Both the position numbers and the translations under genes were made by a program. 54,648 bases of DNA, from the NCBI GenBank assembly GCA_900073065.1, contig FJOG01000032.1, positions 260,571-315,218 on the forward strand, read 5' to 3'. Positions 1 to 12,330 of the stretch are shown one piece after another. Position 1 is the first letter of the stretch. Each line of letters begins with the position of its first letter. The stretch comes from Phialocephala subalpina (Eukaryota > Ascomycota > Leotiomycetes > Helotiales > Mollisiaceae). The notes under the pieces are model-generated. The model had not been told where the DNA came from. It was given only the letters and a program-made list of their open reading frames with translations, and ran no database searches.

Positions 1-130
1 TATTAAATAAAATATATATTAAAAATTAATTTCTAATTTCAATTAAATATAAAAAATGAAATATTAAATTATTTTAATAATAATAAATAATTAAAGGTTT
101 CGAGTTATTATAAAGTAATAAATAGAAGTA
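1..130. repeat. Edge of an AT-rich block
   Basis: The first ~130 bases are almost pure A/T with TAATAA and TTAAAT runs. They match the composition of the AT-rich blocks at 29.7-30.5 kb and 43-45.7 kb. No coding potential is seen. It is probably the end of a RIP-degraded repeat island that continues outside the window. Confidence 0.6.
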
Positions 131-3100
131 AAATAATAGAAACTACGCATGAAAAGTAGGTGAAGCGAGAGTAAGGAAGGTGAGGAGGGGTAAACGCAAG
201 GTAAAGCAAGGGTAAGGAAAACAGCAAGGGTTACGTGTATCGTAGCTTGGCGAGCACATAGAACGAGGTGATTATTCTGGATAAACAATACTAGAAATGA
301 CAACACTTTCTCCCGCTTTGAACAACAAGCATCTGCCTCAGTCAATGTCAGAGAAACCTGTGATACCACATCTTAGTGTATCCAATGCGGTCAAGGTGGC
401 CGCCGCGACGACCACTCATTGCATGGGTCATTCAAAGAACGTTTTCCTTCGTGGTTGGACGTCTCAAGCTGGTGCGAAGACTCGTATTTATACACGTTGG
501 TTGCTGACATTAGGGCAGGGTTGTGGCTAACTTACTAGGAATTTAATCGTGGAGAAAGAGGCTCCCACTGCCGACCATGCCGGCCTACCTCCAGTTTGAG
601 AAAGAAGAGCAAGAATTCGAATCGCAAAAGGAAGACATAATGAGCAAGGTGTCCACCAAGGTGGAAACTCACCTCGGTGCTATTCACCCAGGGTGCTACA
701 TTAACACTCACAAGAATTTTGTCTTGAATGATCGAATCCCAAGTGATGTAAATGTAGCAGCGTCCTCGATGTCCTGGCTTTGCCTGGACCTTTCAGGGCG
801 GAGATTCCAGGCCCAGTTTTAACCAGCAAGGATGGCCGATTGCCAGTTCACGGTTTCTCCATATTCGAGCTTCAAGTCATGCGAAACTAGCATTCTCAAT
901 CTCCCTGCCTTGTAGGGACTTTCTCGACTTGAGAATCTCGGTTCGATCTCTCTCAGCCAAATCAATCGATGCCTGTTATCATAACGCGTTAATTTTTTGC
1001 AGCATCTCGGCTTGGTACCGCCTTTTCGAGTGTTCTATCAAGGCTGGGAGATTTGAAATGCTGGAACAATCTGGTTTGAAAACTAGAAACGATTTCAACC
1101 TCGTAAGGTATGGAGTTTCGTACATTGTACTATACAACCTGCAAACGACCCTTGGAAAAATTGTAGATTGATCAACTTGCTCATACATAATCAGCAGTGT
1201 GAGCGTGACCGGCCACAAAACCGAGAGGAGGAATGGCAGCGAGGGAATTAAGTTGACCGCAATAGAAGTCACGTCTCTAGTGTCCCAGCTTTGCTGGGTC
1301 TTTCTCTGTCCAATTTCTCGGAGTAAGTATTCCTGTCAGAAAACAGGGCAATGGCCCAGTATGGAATACTATATCCCAGCCCTGTCCAGCTGGAGATCAA
1401 ATGTCCCGCCAAGATTGGCAGAATGAAAATATAGACCTTGAACGAGGCTTTGTATATGTAGGAGTCGTCCTCTTTGGACTGGTGGAGCCAGTAGCCAAAC
1501 TCGAACTTCCAAAACTCTCGATGAACAAAACAAAGCACTGTACGCTTGCATCAGATGTGATTGTCCTGACACTGGAAGCACTTTGATCGTGGAACGAGAC
1601 TGCCATGTGACAGGGTCATGTGAATATTCACGTGACATTCATCAGAATAACCTCCTTCTTCGCTGCTTCCTTGCGTCCTGAACTGAGACCTGAAGGGATA
1701 TCACTTCGATCTATCAATAGCTCATCCCTTGAAACAAAGCAATAAAAAAAACCTGCAGAAGGCTTTCCCAGGGCTTTCCCGAGGCTTTCCCGGGGCATGG
1801 AACAAAAGCTGAAAGCGACTCGCGAATATTTTCCTTTCTAGAAATCATACCTCCTCATCCGATCATCAAGCACTTGCTCCTAACCAGGCAAACAAACGGT
1901 TAAGTTACGGGAATCTCTAGAAGCACCCACAGACAATCACAGACCCTTTATATGCACTCTCGGACACGGCATCACACTAAACAATGATCCCTCGCGTCAT
2001 GATAACAGACAAACATTGGTAGCCTTTCTGACACCGTCTGAGCATGCGGATGAGGCTTCGCGTCTGCGGCCTGAGACCTTCTGGAAAACCCCTAAGGAAC
2101 TAGTGTCCGCTCATCACACCGCACCGCATCCGCATCACGACCAAAAGTTCTCGGTCGCAATAAGGAGTGGCGATCGCTGCCCCTCGAGTTCACTCTCAGA
2201 CCTTCTTCCCCTCATCGAATATCAACTCTGAATATGTATGAGGGTATATACCGATGTTTCGAATCCTGAGAGTAAACAACGAATGTCGGATTCCCCTGCA
2301 TCGGAAGCCGTGTTCAGAGTTCTGTGCCGACGGTGAGAAGTAGGTAACCTTTATGCACGCAGCGGGAGGTGTGTTTGTAAGCCATGGGTGGCCTGTTGAG
2401 CAGAGCTTAACTTTTGCAGGCGTTCTTCCTGATTTATCGGGCTGAGAATTTTGGTGATTGCATGCCACCCCCCGGAGAAAGTCAATCATACAGGCTTGCG
2501 TCACTGGACTGGATGGTGGATGGTGGAGAGTGAGATTAACGACGGGATGGCCCAGAGAGATCCAAATTCTCCTAGAGAAATTACAAGAGACAGTGAGCAA
2601 ACCTTAAATCGAGAGCGACCCGGGGAAAGGGAGATCAACAAACAAAGACAGAGAGGAGAGACATAATTGACAAACAGATGAGACATATAACTTGTTAGTG
2701 TTGATGCAGTGATATCCATATACTTTCCAGTAAAAACATCCCGAAGTCCACTTTTCCCTTCAAAGTTTACATCCGCAGCTGCTGATCTTCACCTCGGTCC
2801 ACCTGAACTTGAAGCCTTTATGCTACGCCATTGGGCGTGGACATTTATGGTGTGAGACCGGCAAGTGATTGGAAGGTGCGGTGTCTGCTGGCGCTGCAGC
2901 ATCGCTCTCGGTCACTCCTTACCAAAAAAGCTAGTCAGAAAACCAACCTTCACTTGCATCCCGTCCCATCGCATACCAGCTGATGATTGTCGTCGTTCTA
3001 CCTCTTCATCCTCCAACTACGATGCAGCTTCCCCTTCCCCTTTGCCATCGCTGACTCAAGGCCAACAATCATCAACAGCTTCATTCTCTACATCCACATT

Positions 3101-3219
3101 CGCTCATCGCTATCGCATCGCTCACCAGAATCCTTGTTGTCGATAAACCCCACCCAGTAATACCGGATGTCGACAGCACGATTGACCACCCCGCTGCGCG
3201 ACCTGAGTTCTACGGCCTC
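131..3219. other. No supported gene; upstream region of the RBR ligase gene
   Basis: Only short open frames are present (none above 134 codons) and none shows a family motif or a convincing exon chain. Composition is ordinary genic. The last 300-400 bases are pyrimidine-rich (CTCATC and TCTTCC runs), like a fungal promoter or 5' leader, and lead into the gene starting at 3220. The frame at 577-822 has a Glu/Lys-rich start and could be a decayed exon, but I cannot support it. Confidence 0.4.
1761..1795. repeat. Three-copy 11-bp tandem repeat
   Basis: GGCTTTCCC occurs at 1761, 1772 and 1783, an 11-bp period with variation only in the two linking bases. It lies in non-coding sequence. No function is evident. 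Confidence 0.7.
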
Positions 3220-5310
3220 ATGATGGCTCCCGTCACACGAAAACGTTCGCTGTCCGACATGCAGAGCCCTGGTGGAGCAATGCACGCCGAGTACAATGAC
3301 GATGACTACGTACGGGAGGTGCTACAGCTCGATAGTGGAAAGACCGAGGCTCTGCTCGACGAGGACCTCCTGCAGGAGGCTGAGAAGCTGGGGATAACGA
3401 TATCGAGGCCTTCGACGCCGAAGAGCAATCATGAGACGCACATGTCCTTGTCCAATTCTGCGATAACGGTGGGGTCGCATCATGTCCGGACGACATCTTC
3501 GAGTTCGAATGGGAGCGCTTCGACTGGCATGACGTCGAGATTCTCGAATGAACAATCGGACCAGTCTACAATTCACAACAAACGACCGTCGTCGAGGAGG
3601 AATTTGTCATTTTCCGAGTACGAGCGATATTTGGAACATCATGAGGCTCAAGATATCACCAGACAAATATATCCACCACCAATACCTGCCGAACCAGCGC
3701 CCTCACTCTTCTCGGTATCGACGAGGAAATCATACAATAGCATCAAGAGCACTCTCACGAAGCGATTCAGGTTGCGACGCTCGAAATCTACGCAGGAAGA
3801 TATAAAGTAAGTGTCTCGGGACTTGGCAGGATATATTGACTGACGTTACAGTTCCTGCATATGCTGTCGAGATGACTTCAAGAAGAGCAAATCGCTGCAG
3901 ACACTTCCATGCGGACACAACTATTGCGACGCCTGCCTTCGAATTCTTATTACCCAAGCTGCGAATGACGAATCGAAGATGCCTCCACGATGTTGCACAA
4001 GGGCTATACCGGGCACAATCATCAAGTCGGTCTTGACCAAAGATGAACAGCATGTTTTCATGAAGGCGGTACTTCAATTCAGCACGCCGTGGGAGTCTCG
4101 AATATTTTGTCCTAATCCTGCATGTGGCGAGTTCATCCCGAAGCGCAAGAAGATTGATCCGAAGCACCCTTTCGAGGTGGTATGTCGCAAATGTCGGACA
4201 AGAGCATGTTCAATATGCAAGAGGGCTGCCCACACATTTGGTCAGGATTGTCCGGCAGATTGGGAGCTCGATGCGGTTTTGCAGATGGGAGAGAAGTCTG
4301 GGTGGCGACGCTGTTATAAGTGTAGGAATCTGGTCGAATTGACACAGGGATGCAGCCATATCACTTGTCGGTGCAAAGCGCAATTCTGTTATATCTGTGG
4401 GGCCGTTTGGGATCCTGTTGTGGGATGTCCGAATTATTGCAATGGAGAGGAAGAACTGGAACGACGGCGCATTGAAGAGGAGGCACGGATCGCCGAAGAG
4501 GAAGCCGAGAAAGCCGCCAGGGAAGAAGCAGAACGACTTGAAGCAGCGGAGAAGGTCAACGCCGAGAAACGGACATTGGAGAGTCTGGAGTTGAACGCCC
4601 TTCGGGCTCGACAAATCAATGAACGAGACCGGTTCGCAGCATTCGAGAGGAAGCAGAAATGGATCATGTGGACTCGGCATGGTCAGTCTAAGATTGACAT
4701 CCTTGAACGCTACGATGACCTCCAAATGAAGATGAGAGAACGCCACAACCGGACTGCTACACATCTCGAGGATCGTCAAGTCGCAGCGGAGATGGAGCTC
4801 AGGGCAACTCTCAAGCAAGCGGAAAGAAGTGTTCGAATTCGCTTGAGGCATATGGAAGCATACTGCGATGGCTTAGGACGTAATGGCAGCAGCGAAGCTC
4901 CGGTAAGGATCGTCACAGAACGGGACCTGAGGGAGCTAGGTCAACAATACAACCTTCGCGATGATTTGGATCGTCTACATCAGAGCAAGATCAACGTCAT
5001 GCGAGATAAACAAGCCAAGCAGATGGAGCAACTCCTGGTACGCCAAGAAGAGGAGCTGGAAAGACTTTCTAACAAGCAGGCCGTCGAGATCGAAGGACTT
5101 GAAGAAGGTTTCGGCACTGAAGAGGAGGCTTTCAGTAAAGCGTTCAAACAGAGACGAGAGCGCTTGAGGAGGAGATGGGCCATCGTCGAGGAAATCGAGA
5201 GGAAGAAGCTCGAAGTTGAGAAGAAAGTCAAGTATGCGCCGATGGTTCCAGTTGAATGGCCAAGTTTGGCAACAAAGGAGGACGAGGGGCTGGAGGCCGT
5301 CACGGAATAG
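3220..5310 (+). CDS. RBR-type (RING1-IBR-RING2) E3 ubiquitin ligase
   Basis: Two exons, 3220-3806 and 3852-5310, joined across a 45-nt intron (GTAAGT donor, CTGAC branch, AG acceptor); the product is 681 residues. The intron must be removed to complete RING1, which starts just after it with CICCRDDF and continues through PCGHNYCDACL to PPRCC. The IBR follows (IFCPNPACGEF, VCRKCRTRACSICKR). RING2 is WRRCYKCRNLVELTQGCSHI then TCRCKAQFCYICG; the Cys in QGC is the expected ubiquitin-thioester residue. RBR ligases take ubiquitin from an E2 onto that Cys before substrate transfer. The ~190-residue N-terminus is Ser/Thr-rich and probably disordered; the C-terminal ~230 residues are Glu/Arg/Lys-rich, coiled-coil-like. 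The substrate cannot be predicted. The start is the first of two adjacent ATGs after a stop-rich leader. Confidence 0.93.
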
Positions 5311-7592
5311 GTTCAAGTCAACATTTCATTCTTACGAATTATACGATTACCACGGACGTCCGATCATTACTTCGAATATTAGTGCATAGTACAGCACAGC
5401 ACATATAATTGCGGGTCTCACGACATTACATCACTCTAAATATTAGTTCTTTTGTGGAAATAATTTGATTGGGATTAGCATGGCGCATTTGGGGCGCATA
5501 GGCATCTTGGTGGATCATCTAGGTCACCTATTAGGGAGACATAGTTTCAGAATTTCTACATCTAGATCGTGGCATTCATCATCTATATGTGTCTGTTTTT
5601 GGGGGAGGGTATCTTGAGAGGATCTAATATCTGCTCATGTTTATAGACATCATGGTGAGGCGGGGAAGGATGACGAGCAGCTACCCATGTTATTGGGATC
5701 TCAGGATCTGGATCGTGGATGGGGGCGGGAGGCAGGGAAGGAGGTTTGTTTACAGCTCTACATTGCAGTATATACCCAGTCATGTCGTCAGTTCAGAAAT
5801 CTATCAATCTTTCAAACACTCATGCAGCCCTGGATATTATTGCATGGCAGTTCGTTGCCGGATGAGGGAAATCTCGGCCTTTGCTAGGGTTCGTGTCATG
5901 CATCAACTCGGGATCTTATGGATGTTGAAACCTTGATCTCGTTTTCAAGAGTTCTAAGTCCACGGTACTTATCTAACGTGACCAAATAAGAAGCCTGAGT
6001 CTTGGACAGGGATCCGCCGAGTTCCTTGCCAAGCGAAGAGTTTGATGTTCATCCCTTTCATGCATGCAAGCAAGGAAGGATGTTGCACAGCGGTAAATAC
6101 CCATCTGCTTACAGTATTCTGAGAGGTGGTTGGTCTAACCTAGGTTTCTTGATAGCCGGTAAGTGTCGAAGTTGAAACGAAAGTATCATTTCGTATTCGG
6201 GAGGTAAGATAAGTTTCGATTTATACTTTACCGCCAGTCAGTCGCCTGACAGTCTATGACGGCCAATGAGGATAATTTCCGCGACGATATGGTTTCCTAG
6301 GGTTTGAGGCTCTAGATCTCGAGTACTTTGAGTTTTCGAGATTCTTCTTTAAAAAGGGGATTTAATGCGGGCTGTACATTGAGGCGGAGCGACGGAGGGT
6401 AAAAAAGAGAGGAGAGGATGTCGTCTCAAGAAAGGGGAACGAGAGAGACGTTGACAGCAAAAATGAAAATTGATAGCGAATAATCCAGCTCGGATTTTCG
6501 AGCAAGCACGACGATGGGCCTGAGGGAGGGGATTTTTCAGCGAGTACTGCGTGATCAAATGAGAGAAAGAAGACCAGGACATCCGACGTCGTCCCAGCAG
6601 CTGGTCATATATGGAAGTTGAGGATGAGCTGGCCTGATGTTTATTTATCATCTTTCACAGGATGCGTTTCGTATTTTATACACACAAGAAGACGCGTTGA
6701 TTATTTGCTTGTGCAAGGCTCTTTGATGGCTGCTTTTTTTCCTCATTATTCACCGTGAAAGATGGCTGTCTTTCCTGAGCTGATGCTGTTCAATTCACTA
6801 GGACCGTGAGAGTCATCTCGACATCTTGTTTGCTTCCTCCAGCCTTGCGATTACTCCGTTTTTCAACAAACTTATATATACGCTGCTTCGACGAACGAAA
6901 AGCCTCCAGCAGGGAACGCATACATGGCGGCCGATGATCGTCTGGGGAGTATTGCCAGAACACATCGCGCGATATTGGCGCCACTCCGCACTCAAGCCTA
7001 ACATTTGAAAAGACTCTATTGAAATTGTGATGTTTGGAGTTTTATTATTGCGATATAGAAAGTTAGGTTTCGTCGTACGGTTGTTTTTGTTGTTAAGTCT
7101 CAAGTGGTTATCAATTGTTTGATGGTGCTTGAGTTGAGAACTTTGAGACTTGGATGAAGGAGATCTCTCGGGATGAAAGATAGAGCGCCGAGGATCGAGA
7201 AGGGGGCTGCAATGCATGACTCGCGCACTGAATGAGGCGCTATCGTGACCCCACGTTTGAGTTTCCTTCAACCCGCGTCTAGATCTGGCGAAAGATGGGG
7301 GTCTGATGTCATTTCGGGGATAGAATTTATGTCCCAAGGATGGAGGGAGTTCGAGCTCGACTTTCATTTGTATTGTGTTCTTTCTACGATGATCCAGCTT
7401 TTATGAAGATAATTGTTTGAGGTTCGCACTGAGGAAGGACAGAGGAAGGAATTACCCCGCACCTATACTCTTTCCCCATCTTCGAGGTCAACGATGAGTA
7501 TCGAGTCACGATAACACCGGAAGGAGACTGAAGAAGGAATAAATCCTATTCGCGAAGAGAAGCATCTGAAGGTATCAGATTCAAGAGTCAAG
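5311..7592. other. Intergenic region without a supported gene
   Basis: About 2.3 kb separate the RBR gene from the acyl-CoA ligase gene. The longest open frame (6813-7367, minus, 184 codons) is Arg/Ser/Asn-rich, lacks any recognisable motif and does not extend through plausible introns. I see promoter-like pyrimidine tracts but nothing else. Confidence 0.4.
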
Positions 7593-9748
7593 ATGCCCCG
7601 AGAAATCCCTCGGATTGAAATCCCACACACGGATCTCTGGGCCGTCCTATTCGATAGGAAAGAGAAGCCATTCCCTGATTCACAAGGTACCTTCCTTCCC
7701 TCCATCCCCTGACCATCCACATCTCCCATCCCCAACTCCTCTCAAAATCTGTACGCTGACACCCAACCAAGTCATATACCAGTGTCCCTACACGAACAGA
7801 AAATATACGTTCTCAAAACTGAGAGAAGCAACAATCAAATTCGGCTCAGGCCTCCGCGCAAAATGGGACTGGAAAAAAGGCGACGTCCTAGCAATTTTCT
7901 CCCAGAATTGTATCGATACTCCTGCTATAACGTGGGGCACGCACTGGGCGGGTGGGGTTGTGAGTCCTGCGAATCCGGGGTATGGGGTTAGGGAGTTGGG
8001 ACATCATTTGAGGGATAGTGAGTTCTGGATTTCCTTTCTTTGGCTCTGGGATTTTAGGGCTTGTTTTCAACCGGTGATGGAGTCAATAGCGTTTGTGGGA
8101 TGGGGTGTGGGGGAGAAGGAACGAGAGCGGGATGTTAGAGCGTGAGAATGGATACTGACGAAGCCAATCCTAGGTGGAACCAAAGCCCTATTCACACAAA
8201 AGCACCTCCTCCCAGTAGCCACCAAAGCATGTTCCGAAGTCGGTATCCCCCACAACCGAATAGTTCTCATCGGCGACGAACGCGATTCCTCCTTTCTACA
8301 CTTCACGGACCTCCAAGATCCCTCACCTGGAGGAGAAAGAGAAAAACTGATCCCAGAAAAGGATCTAGCGTTCCTGGTTTATTCCTCAGGGACGACGGGG
8401 TTACCGAAGGGTGTTATGTTGAGTCATTTGAATGTTGTTAGTGATTTATTTATGGTGGATTCGAATGAGGGTACTATTCTTGGGTGGGAGGGGGACAGGG
8501 TGTTGAGTGTGTTGCCTTATTATCATATTTATGGTATGTGTTCTGTCCCAAGAGATCAGAAGATGGGCTTGAGGGAGTGAGAGAGGGAGTGAGAGGCGTA
8601 GGGGGAGAGATGAGTTGAGAATGCGTGCTAACACATGGACAGGACTTCAGTGTCTGGTTCATTGGCCAGCATATGCGGGGTTGACAACTCTCGTTATGCC
8701 TTCATTTGATCTGAAGAAGTTTTGCGAGATCATACAGGTGAGCTCCGAGTTCAATTTTTCGATACTCGAATTTTTCTATTTGAAGAGAGCGTGTGGTGGG
8801 ATCAAGTGTGCCACTGAATAGGGACATTCGCCTTCCCCCGAATGTTTGAGAAATCCATCACACACCCTACGACCCAATTTACGATCATTCTACTAACTCA
8901 ATGTAGAACCACAAAATCACGTATACCTTCGTTGCACCTCCTGTTGTCCTCCACCTCGCCAAATCCCCAATCGTATCAAACTACAACCTCTCGTCTCTCC
9001 GCATGATAACTTCTGGCGCCGCTCCCCTCACAAAAGAACTCATACACGCAGTTCACGACCGGCTAGGAACAGAAGTAAAGCAAGCCTATGGGCTTAGTGA
9101 GACTTCTCCTGTTACCCACATGCAAGTATGTGATTCAATACTGAATGAGACAAGGTCAGAACTGATGAAATTCTGTAGAGAAAATGGGATAAAGGGCTCG
9201 GCTCCAACGGTCCCGCTCTCCCCAACCAAATATGCAAATTCATGTCTCCAGACGGCCATGAGGTCGCACCAGGAAAAGAAGGCGAGCTCTGGATCTCGGG
9301 CCCGAATGTCTTTCTCGGGTACCATAATAATGAAGAAGCGACGAAAGCGTGTAAGACCGAAGATGGATTTTTCAAGACGGGAGATATAGGGTATGAAGAT
9401 GAAGAGGGGAATATGTACATCACGGACCGAGTCAAAGAACTCATCAAATATAAAGGCTTCCAAGTTGCGCCAGCGGAATTGGAGGGCATATTGGCTAGCC
9501 ATGAGTTGGTTGCTGATGTTGCGGTAATTGGAGTTGAGGATAAGGAGAGAGCGACGGAGGTGCCGCTTGCTTGTATTGTGCTAAAGGAGGGGGTGATGGG
9601 AGAGGAAAGTGTTGAGAAGGAGATTGTGTGGTGGCTTGGGGAGAGGGTCGCGGGACATAAGAGGCTGAGGGGTGGTGTTGTTTGGGTTGAGGAGGTGCCG
9701 AAGAGTGCTCCAAGTTGCGCCAGCGGAATTGGAGGGCATATTGGCTAG
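7593..9748 (+). CDS. ANL-superfamily acyl-CoA ligase (4-coumarate-CoA-ligase-like), 3' end broken
   Basis: Six exons: 7593-7686, 7772-8017, 8174-8533, 8643-8737, 8907-9125 and 9179 onward. All introns have GT-AG ends and keep frame, e.g. TACTAAC before the acceptor at 8906. Motifs in order are the AMP-binding loop [16 protein letters not shown], the hinge-side [12 protein letters not shown], then [20 protein letters not shown] followed by [12 protein letters not shown]. These enzymes activate a carboxylic acid with ATP as acyl-AMP and transfer it to CoA. No C-terminal PTS1 can be judged because the end is wrong. The product should finish PKSA-SGK-ILRR with the catalytic Lys, but after PKSA a 250-bp tandem copy shifts the frame and it stops at 9748 (527 residues). 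Removing the copy does not restore the SGK motif, so 3' sequence is missing as well. Confidence 0.85.
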
Positions 9749-9958
9749 CCATGAGTTGGTTGCTGATGTTGCGGTAATTGGAGTTGAGGATAAGGAGAGA
9801 GCGACGGAGGTGCCGCTTGCTTGTATTGTGCTAAAGGAGGGGGTGATGGGAGAGGAAAGTGTTGAGAAGGAGATTGTGTGGTGGCTTGGGGAGAGGGTCG
9901 CGGGACATAAGAGGCTGAGGGGTGGTGTTGTTTGGGTTGAGGAGGTGCCGAAGAGTGC
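9459..9958. repeat. Perfect 250-bp tandem duplication (9459-9708 and 9709-9958)
   Basis: Bases 9459-9708 recur without a mismatch at 9709-9958. The unit is C-terminal coding sequence of the acyl-CoA ligase. As 250 is not a multiple of three, the second copy is out of frame. Immediately after the second copy the sequence switches to the 3' end of the convergent dehydrogenase gene, so the true end of the ligase and the dehydrogenase stop codon are both absent. Confidence 0.97.
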
Positions 9959-11115
9959 ACTCGAACTTCTCTCCAACCATCTCCTCACTCAAAGCCCAAA
10001 GCTTCTTCGCGTTCTCCTCATCAACTGCATATGCAGAGAGCTCCGTGGGACTGACTGCGACAGGCTGGCAGTTATCAATGAAAACCAAGTCCTGCTCCAA
10101 CAAGCTCGGGTCAAGTGCAGCCCGGAGGTAGGACGCGGCGCCTTGTTGCAAACTATCCAACATTCGTGTCAGTCCTGATCTTCCCACTTTCAAACAAACA
10201 AGGGACAAAAATCGGAGCGGGGTAATCTCACCTCTTCCTAACCATCGGTCCCCTCCCAGCAGCAATCCAAGCCTTCATCCCCTGCTCCCTCATCTCCTCC
10301 GTCACAAACCTTGACAACTTACTATCCGCCGCCCCAGGCGTCGGCGCAAAACTCCTCAATTTCAATCCCTTCTCCTTAAACCTCTTATTCAACTCCGTCG
10401 TGAAAAGCAAATTAGCAGTCTTGGACTGTCCATAAGCATACCACTGAACATACTTCTCCCCTTTCTCGAAATCAGTCGATTCGTAACGGATATCGGAGGT
10501 CATGTGTGCGGCACTGGAGACGTTGATTATTTTTGCGGTGGAAGTGAGTTTGGAAGAGGAGAGGAGGAGATTGGTTAGGAGGAAGTGGGAGAGGTGGTTG
10601 GTTTGGAGCTGGGATTCGTAGCCATCGACGGTCAGAGCGTAGGGAGCGGCCATGATGGCGGCGTTGTTGATCAAATAGTCGATTTTGGGGATGCTGGTGT
10701 CGGAGAGGATGGTGGTAGCGGCGGTGCGGACGGAGAAGAAGGAGGTGAGGTCGATGGGGATGAATTTTACGTTGATGGAGGGGTTCAATTTGGCGATGGC
10801 GTCGATGGTAGGTTGAATTTTAGCATTGTCGCGGCCGAGGAGGAGGATGGTGGAGGGGGAACCGTGGGCGAGTGAGACTGGAAGGTAGAGATTTAGTGGC
10901 GGGGTCTAAGTGTATGAGGTGTTGTGTCAAGGGCTGACGAGTGGAGGGGAATTGAACGAGGAAAGAGTTTGAGAATTCGGAGGATGCTTACGAGCTGTTT
11001 CAGCGCCGACACCACCTTCAGATGGACCAGTGATGAGAAATGTCTTCCCTGATACTTGGGATGGGAAGGCATTGACGACCTCGATGCCTTCAGTGTTGAT
11101 ATTGAATTCGACCAT
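9959..11115 (-). CDS. Short-chain dehydrogenase/reductase (retinol-dehydrogenase-like), stop codon missing
   Basis: Three minus-strand exons, 11115-10992, 10877-10232 and 10152-9959, with introns of 114 and 79 nt (CTGAC branch in the second). Across the junctions the protein reads ETA|LSLAHGS and PMVRK|SLQQGAAS. SDR hallmarks are the nucleotide-binding TGPSEGGVG, YLINNAAIMA, the catalytic Ser in INVSSAAHM and the YxxxK pair in WYAYGQSKTANLL. It is a predicted NAD(P)-dependent oxidoreductase; the substrate is unknown. The C-terminal sequence NAKKLWALSEEMVGEKFE matches the usual end of this fungal family, which normally closes with one aromatic residue and a stop. Here it runs instead into the 250-bp duplicate at 9958 and would add about 40 unrelated residues. 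About 321 genuine residues are present. Confidence 0.88.
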
Positions 11116-11727
11116 TTTTGCGGCTTGGTAGGGAGTCCTGAGTTTATAAACAGGAAAGAGTAATTTGAATGCCTACGTTATGGAGGTACAAGAGAAGATG
11201 AGTTTGCTTCTTTCTCTGGAGTGCCTGGAGCAGTATATATATCTGATGATGTTATGTCCGATAGGCCAATTTTGGGGCCCGGATCTTTCTGGACAAAGGA
11301 AAAACGATGTTCCGATATTGGAGATATTGAGGATCTTACAAATGCATCGGAAGGAGATTGGATAAGTCCGGGCGGATTGTAGCAGCTGATAATTATCTGA
11401 TTCCGGAGCCTTGTTTAACGGAGACTCGTTGACTTTGTTCAGGGCTATTGATGCGATGGAGTTTTCGGTTGTGCCCCCTATCATTCACTGGCCCCCTGAA
11501 TCCCTAAGCGAGCAGCTGATCACTCACCCTTTCAAAGCAACAGAATCTCGTAACATATTCGCTCTTTACATTGTCTTCGAGGCATTTGTTTCTACAGCTT
11601 GGAAGTTATTTCACTCGCTTTGAAAAGTATATTCATTAATAAGAATCTGATTTCTGGGATCATTGACGTCTGCTCCTGGCACGAAAAGTCGTCCTCTTGG
11701 TCTTGCAATCCACGATTCTATCCCACA
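11116..11727. other. Intergenic region, no gene supported
   Basis: About 600 bp between the dehydrogenase start and the LysM gene's 3' end. It has short open frames only and no motif. Confidence 0.4.
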
Positions 11728-12330
11728 TCACCACAATAATTCCGAGCGCCCCTTTCTCCTTTCCATCCCTTCCCTCCTCGCTTTCACCTTCCTATTCCCC
11801 TTCTTGCCGCCATCAGTCGTCGTCCCATTCGTTGCCCCGCTCGTGGCATTACCACTTGTCTTGCAAAGCGGTACATTAATCACATCTCCCACATTAATCT
11901 TATTTGGATCCTTGATCTGCGGATTTGCAGCTAACAACGCTGGCAGCGTGATCCCCAACTTCTCCTTTGCAATGATGATCAAGCTATCTCCTGCCACAAC
12001 CTTGGTTGTCGACTCGGTCCCGTTGGAGCAAATCGCTGTAGGTTCTGCAAGTGGAGGATTTGTTGGAGCGACGCATTTCGAGTTCGGTATTTGAATGTTG
12101 TCTCCAACGTTGATTAGGCGGGGATTGGAGATTTGAGTGTTGACGAATCGGATTTGATCGAGAGTGACATTAGCGGCTGTAGCGATGTTGGCGAGATTGT
12201 CTCCTGCTATGACTGTGTGGTTGGAGACAATGTTGCAGTTCGATCCAATTGCTGCTGTGGTGTTGGTCGCAGCGAAAGTCAATGGGATAGTTGCGGCAAC
12301 GATGGTGAGAAAACGGGATGAGAAGAGCAT
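11728..12330 (-). CDS. Secreted protein with two LysM domains (LysM effector type)
   Basis: A single exon encodes 200 residues. A hydrophobic signal peptide (MLFSSRFLTIVAATIPLTFA) is followed by two LysM modules. The first spans about residues 38-85 (HTVIAGDNLANIATAANVT, then INVGDNIQIPN). The second spans about 108-156 (KVVAGDSLIIIAKEKLGIT, then INVGDVINVPLC). LysM domains bind N-acetylglucosamine polymers, and secreted fungal LysM proteins often hide chitin from plant or insect receptors. Asn-Thr/Ser sites are frequent, so glycosylation is likely. The tail from about residue 160 is Gly/Asn/Thr then Lys/Arg-rich, unusual for a compact LysM effector; a missed intron near the 3' end could change it. 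The xylanase gene lies 3 kb away on the same strand. Confidence 0.88.
   Translation of the reverse strand: MLFSSRFLTIVAATIPLTFAATNTTAAIGSNCNIVSNHTVIAGDNLANIATAANVTLDQIRFVNTQISNPRLINVGDNIQIPNSKCVAPTNPPLAEPTAICSNGTESTTKVVAGDSLIIIAKEKLGITLPALLAANPQIKDPNKINVGDVINVPLCKTSGNATSGATNGTTTDGGKKGNRKVKARREGMERRKGRSELLW

Noticed and set aside
6813..7367. 184-codon minus frame as a gene
   Set aside because: Low-complexity Arg/Ser/Asn composition with no domain, hydrophobic pattern or splice continuation.
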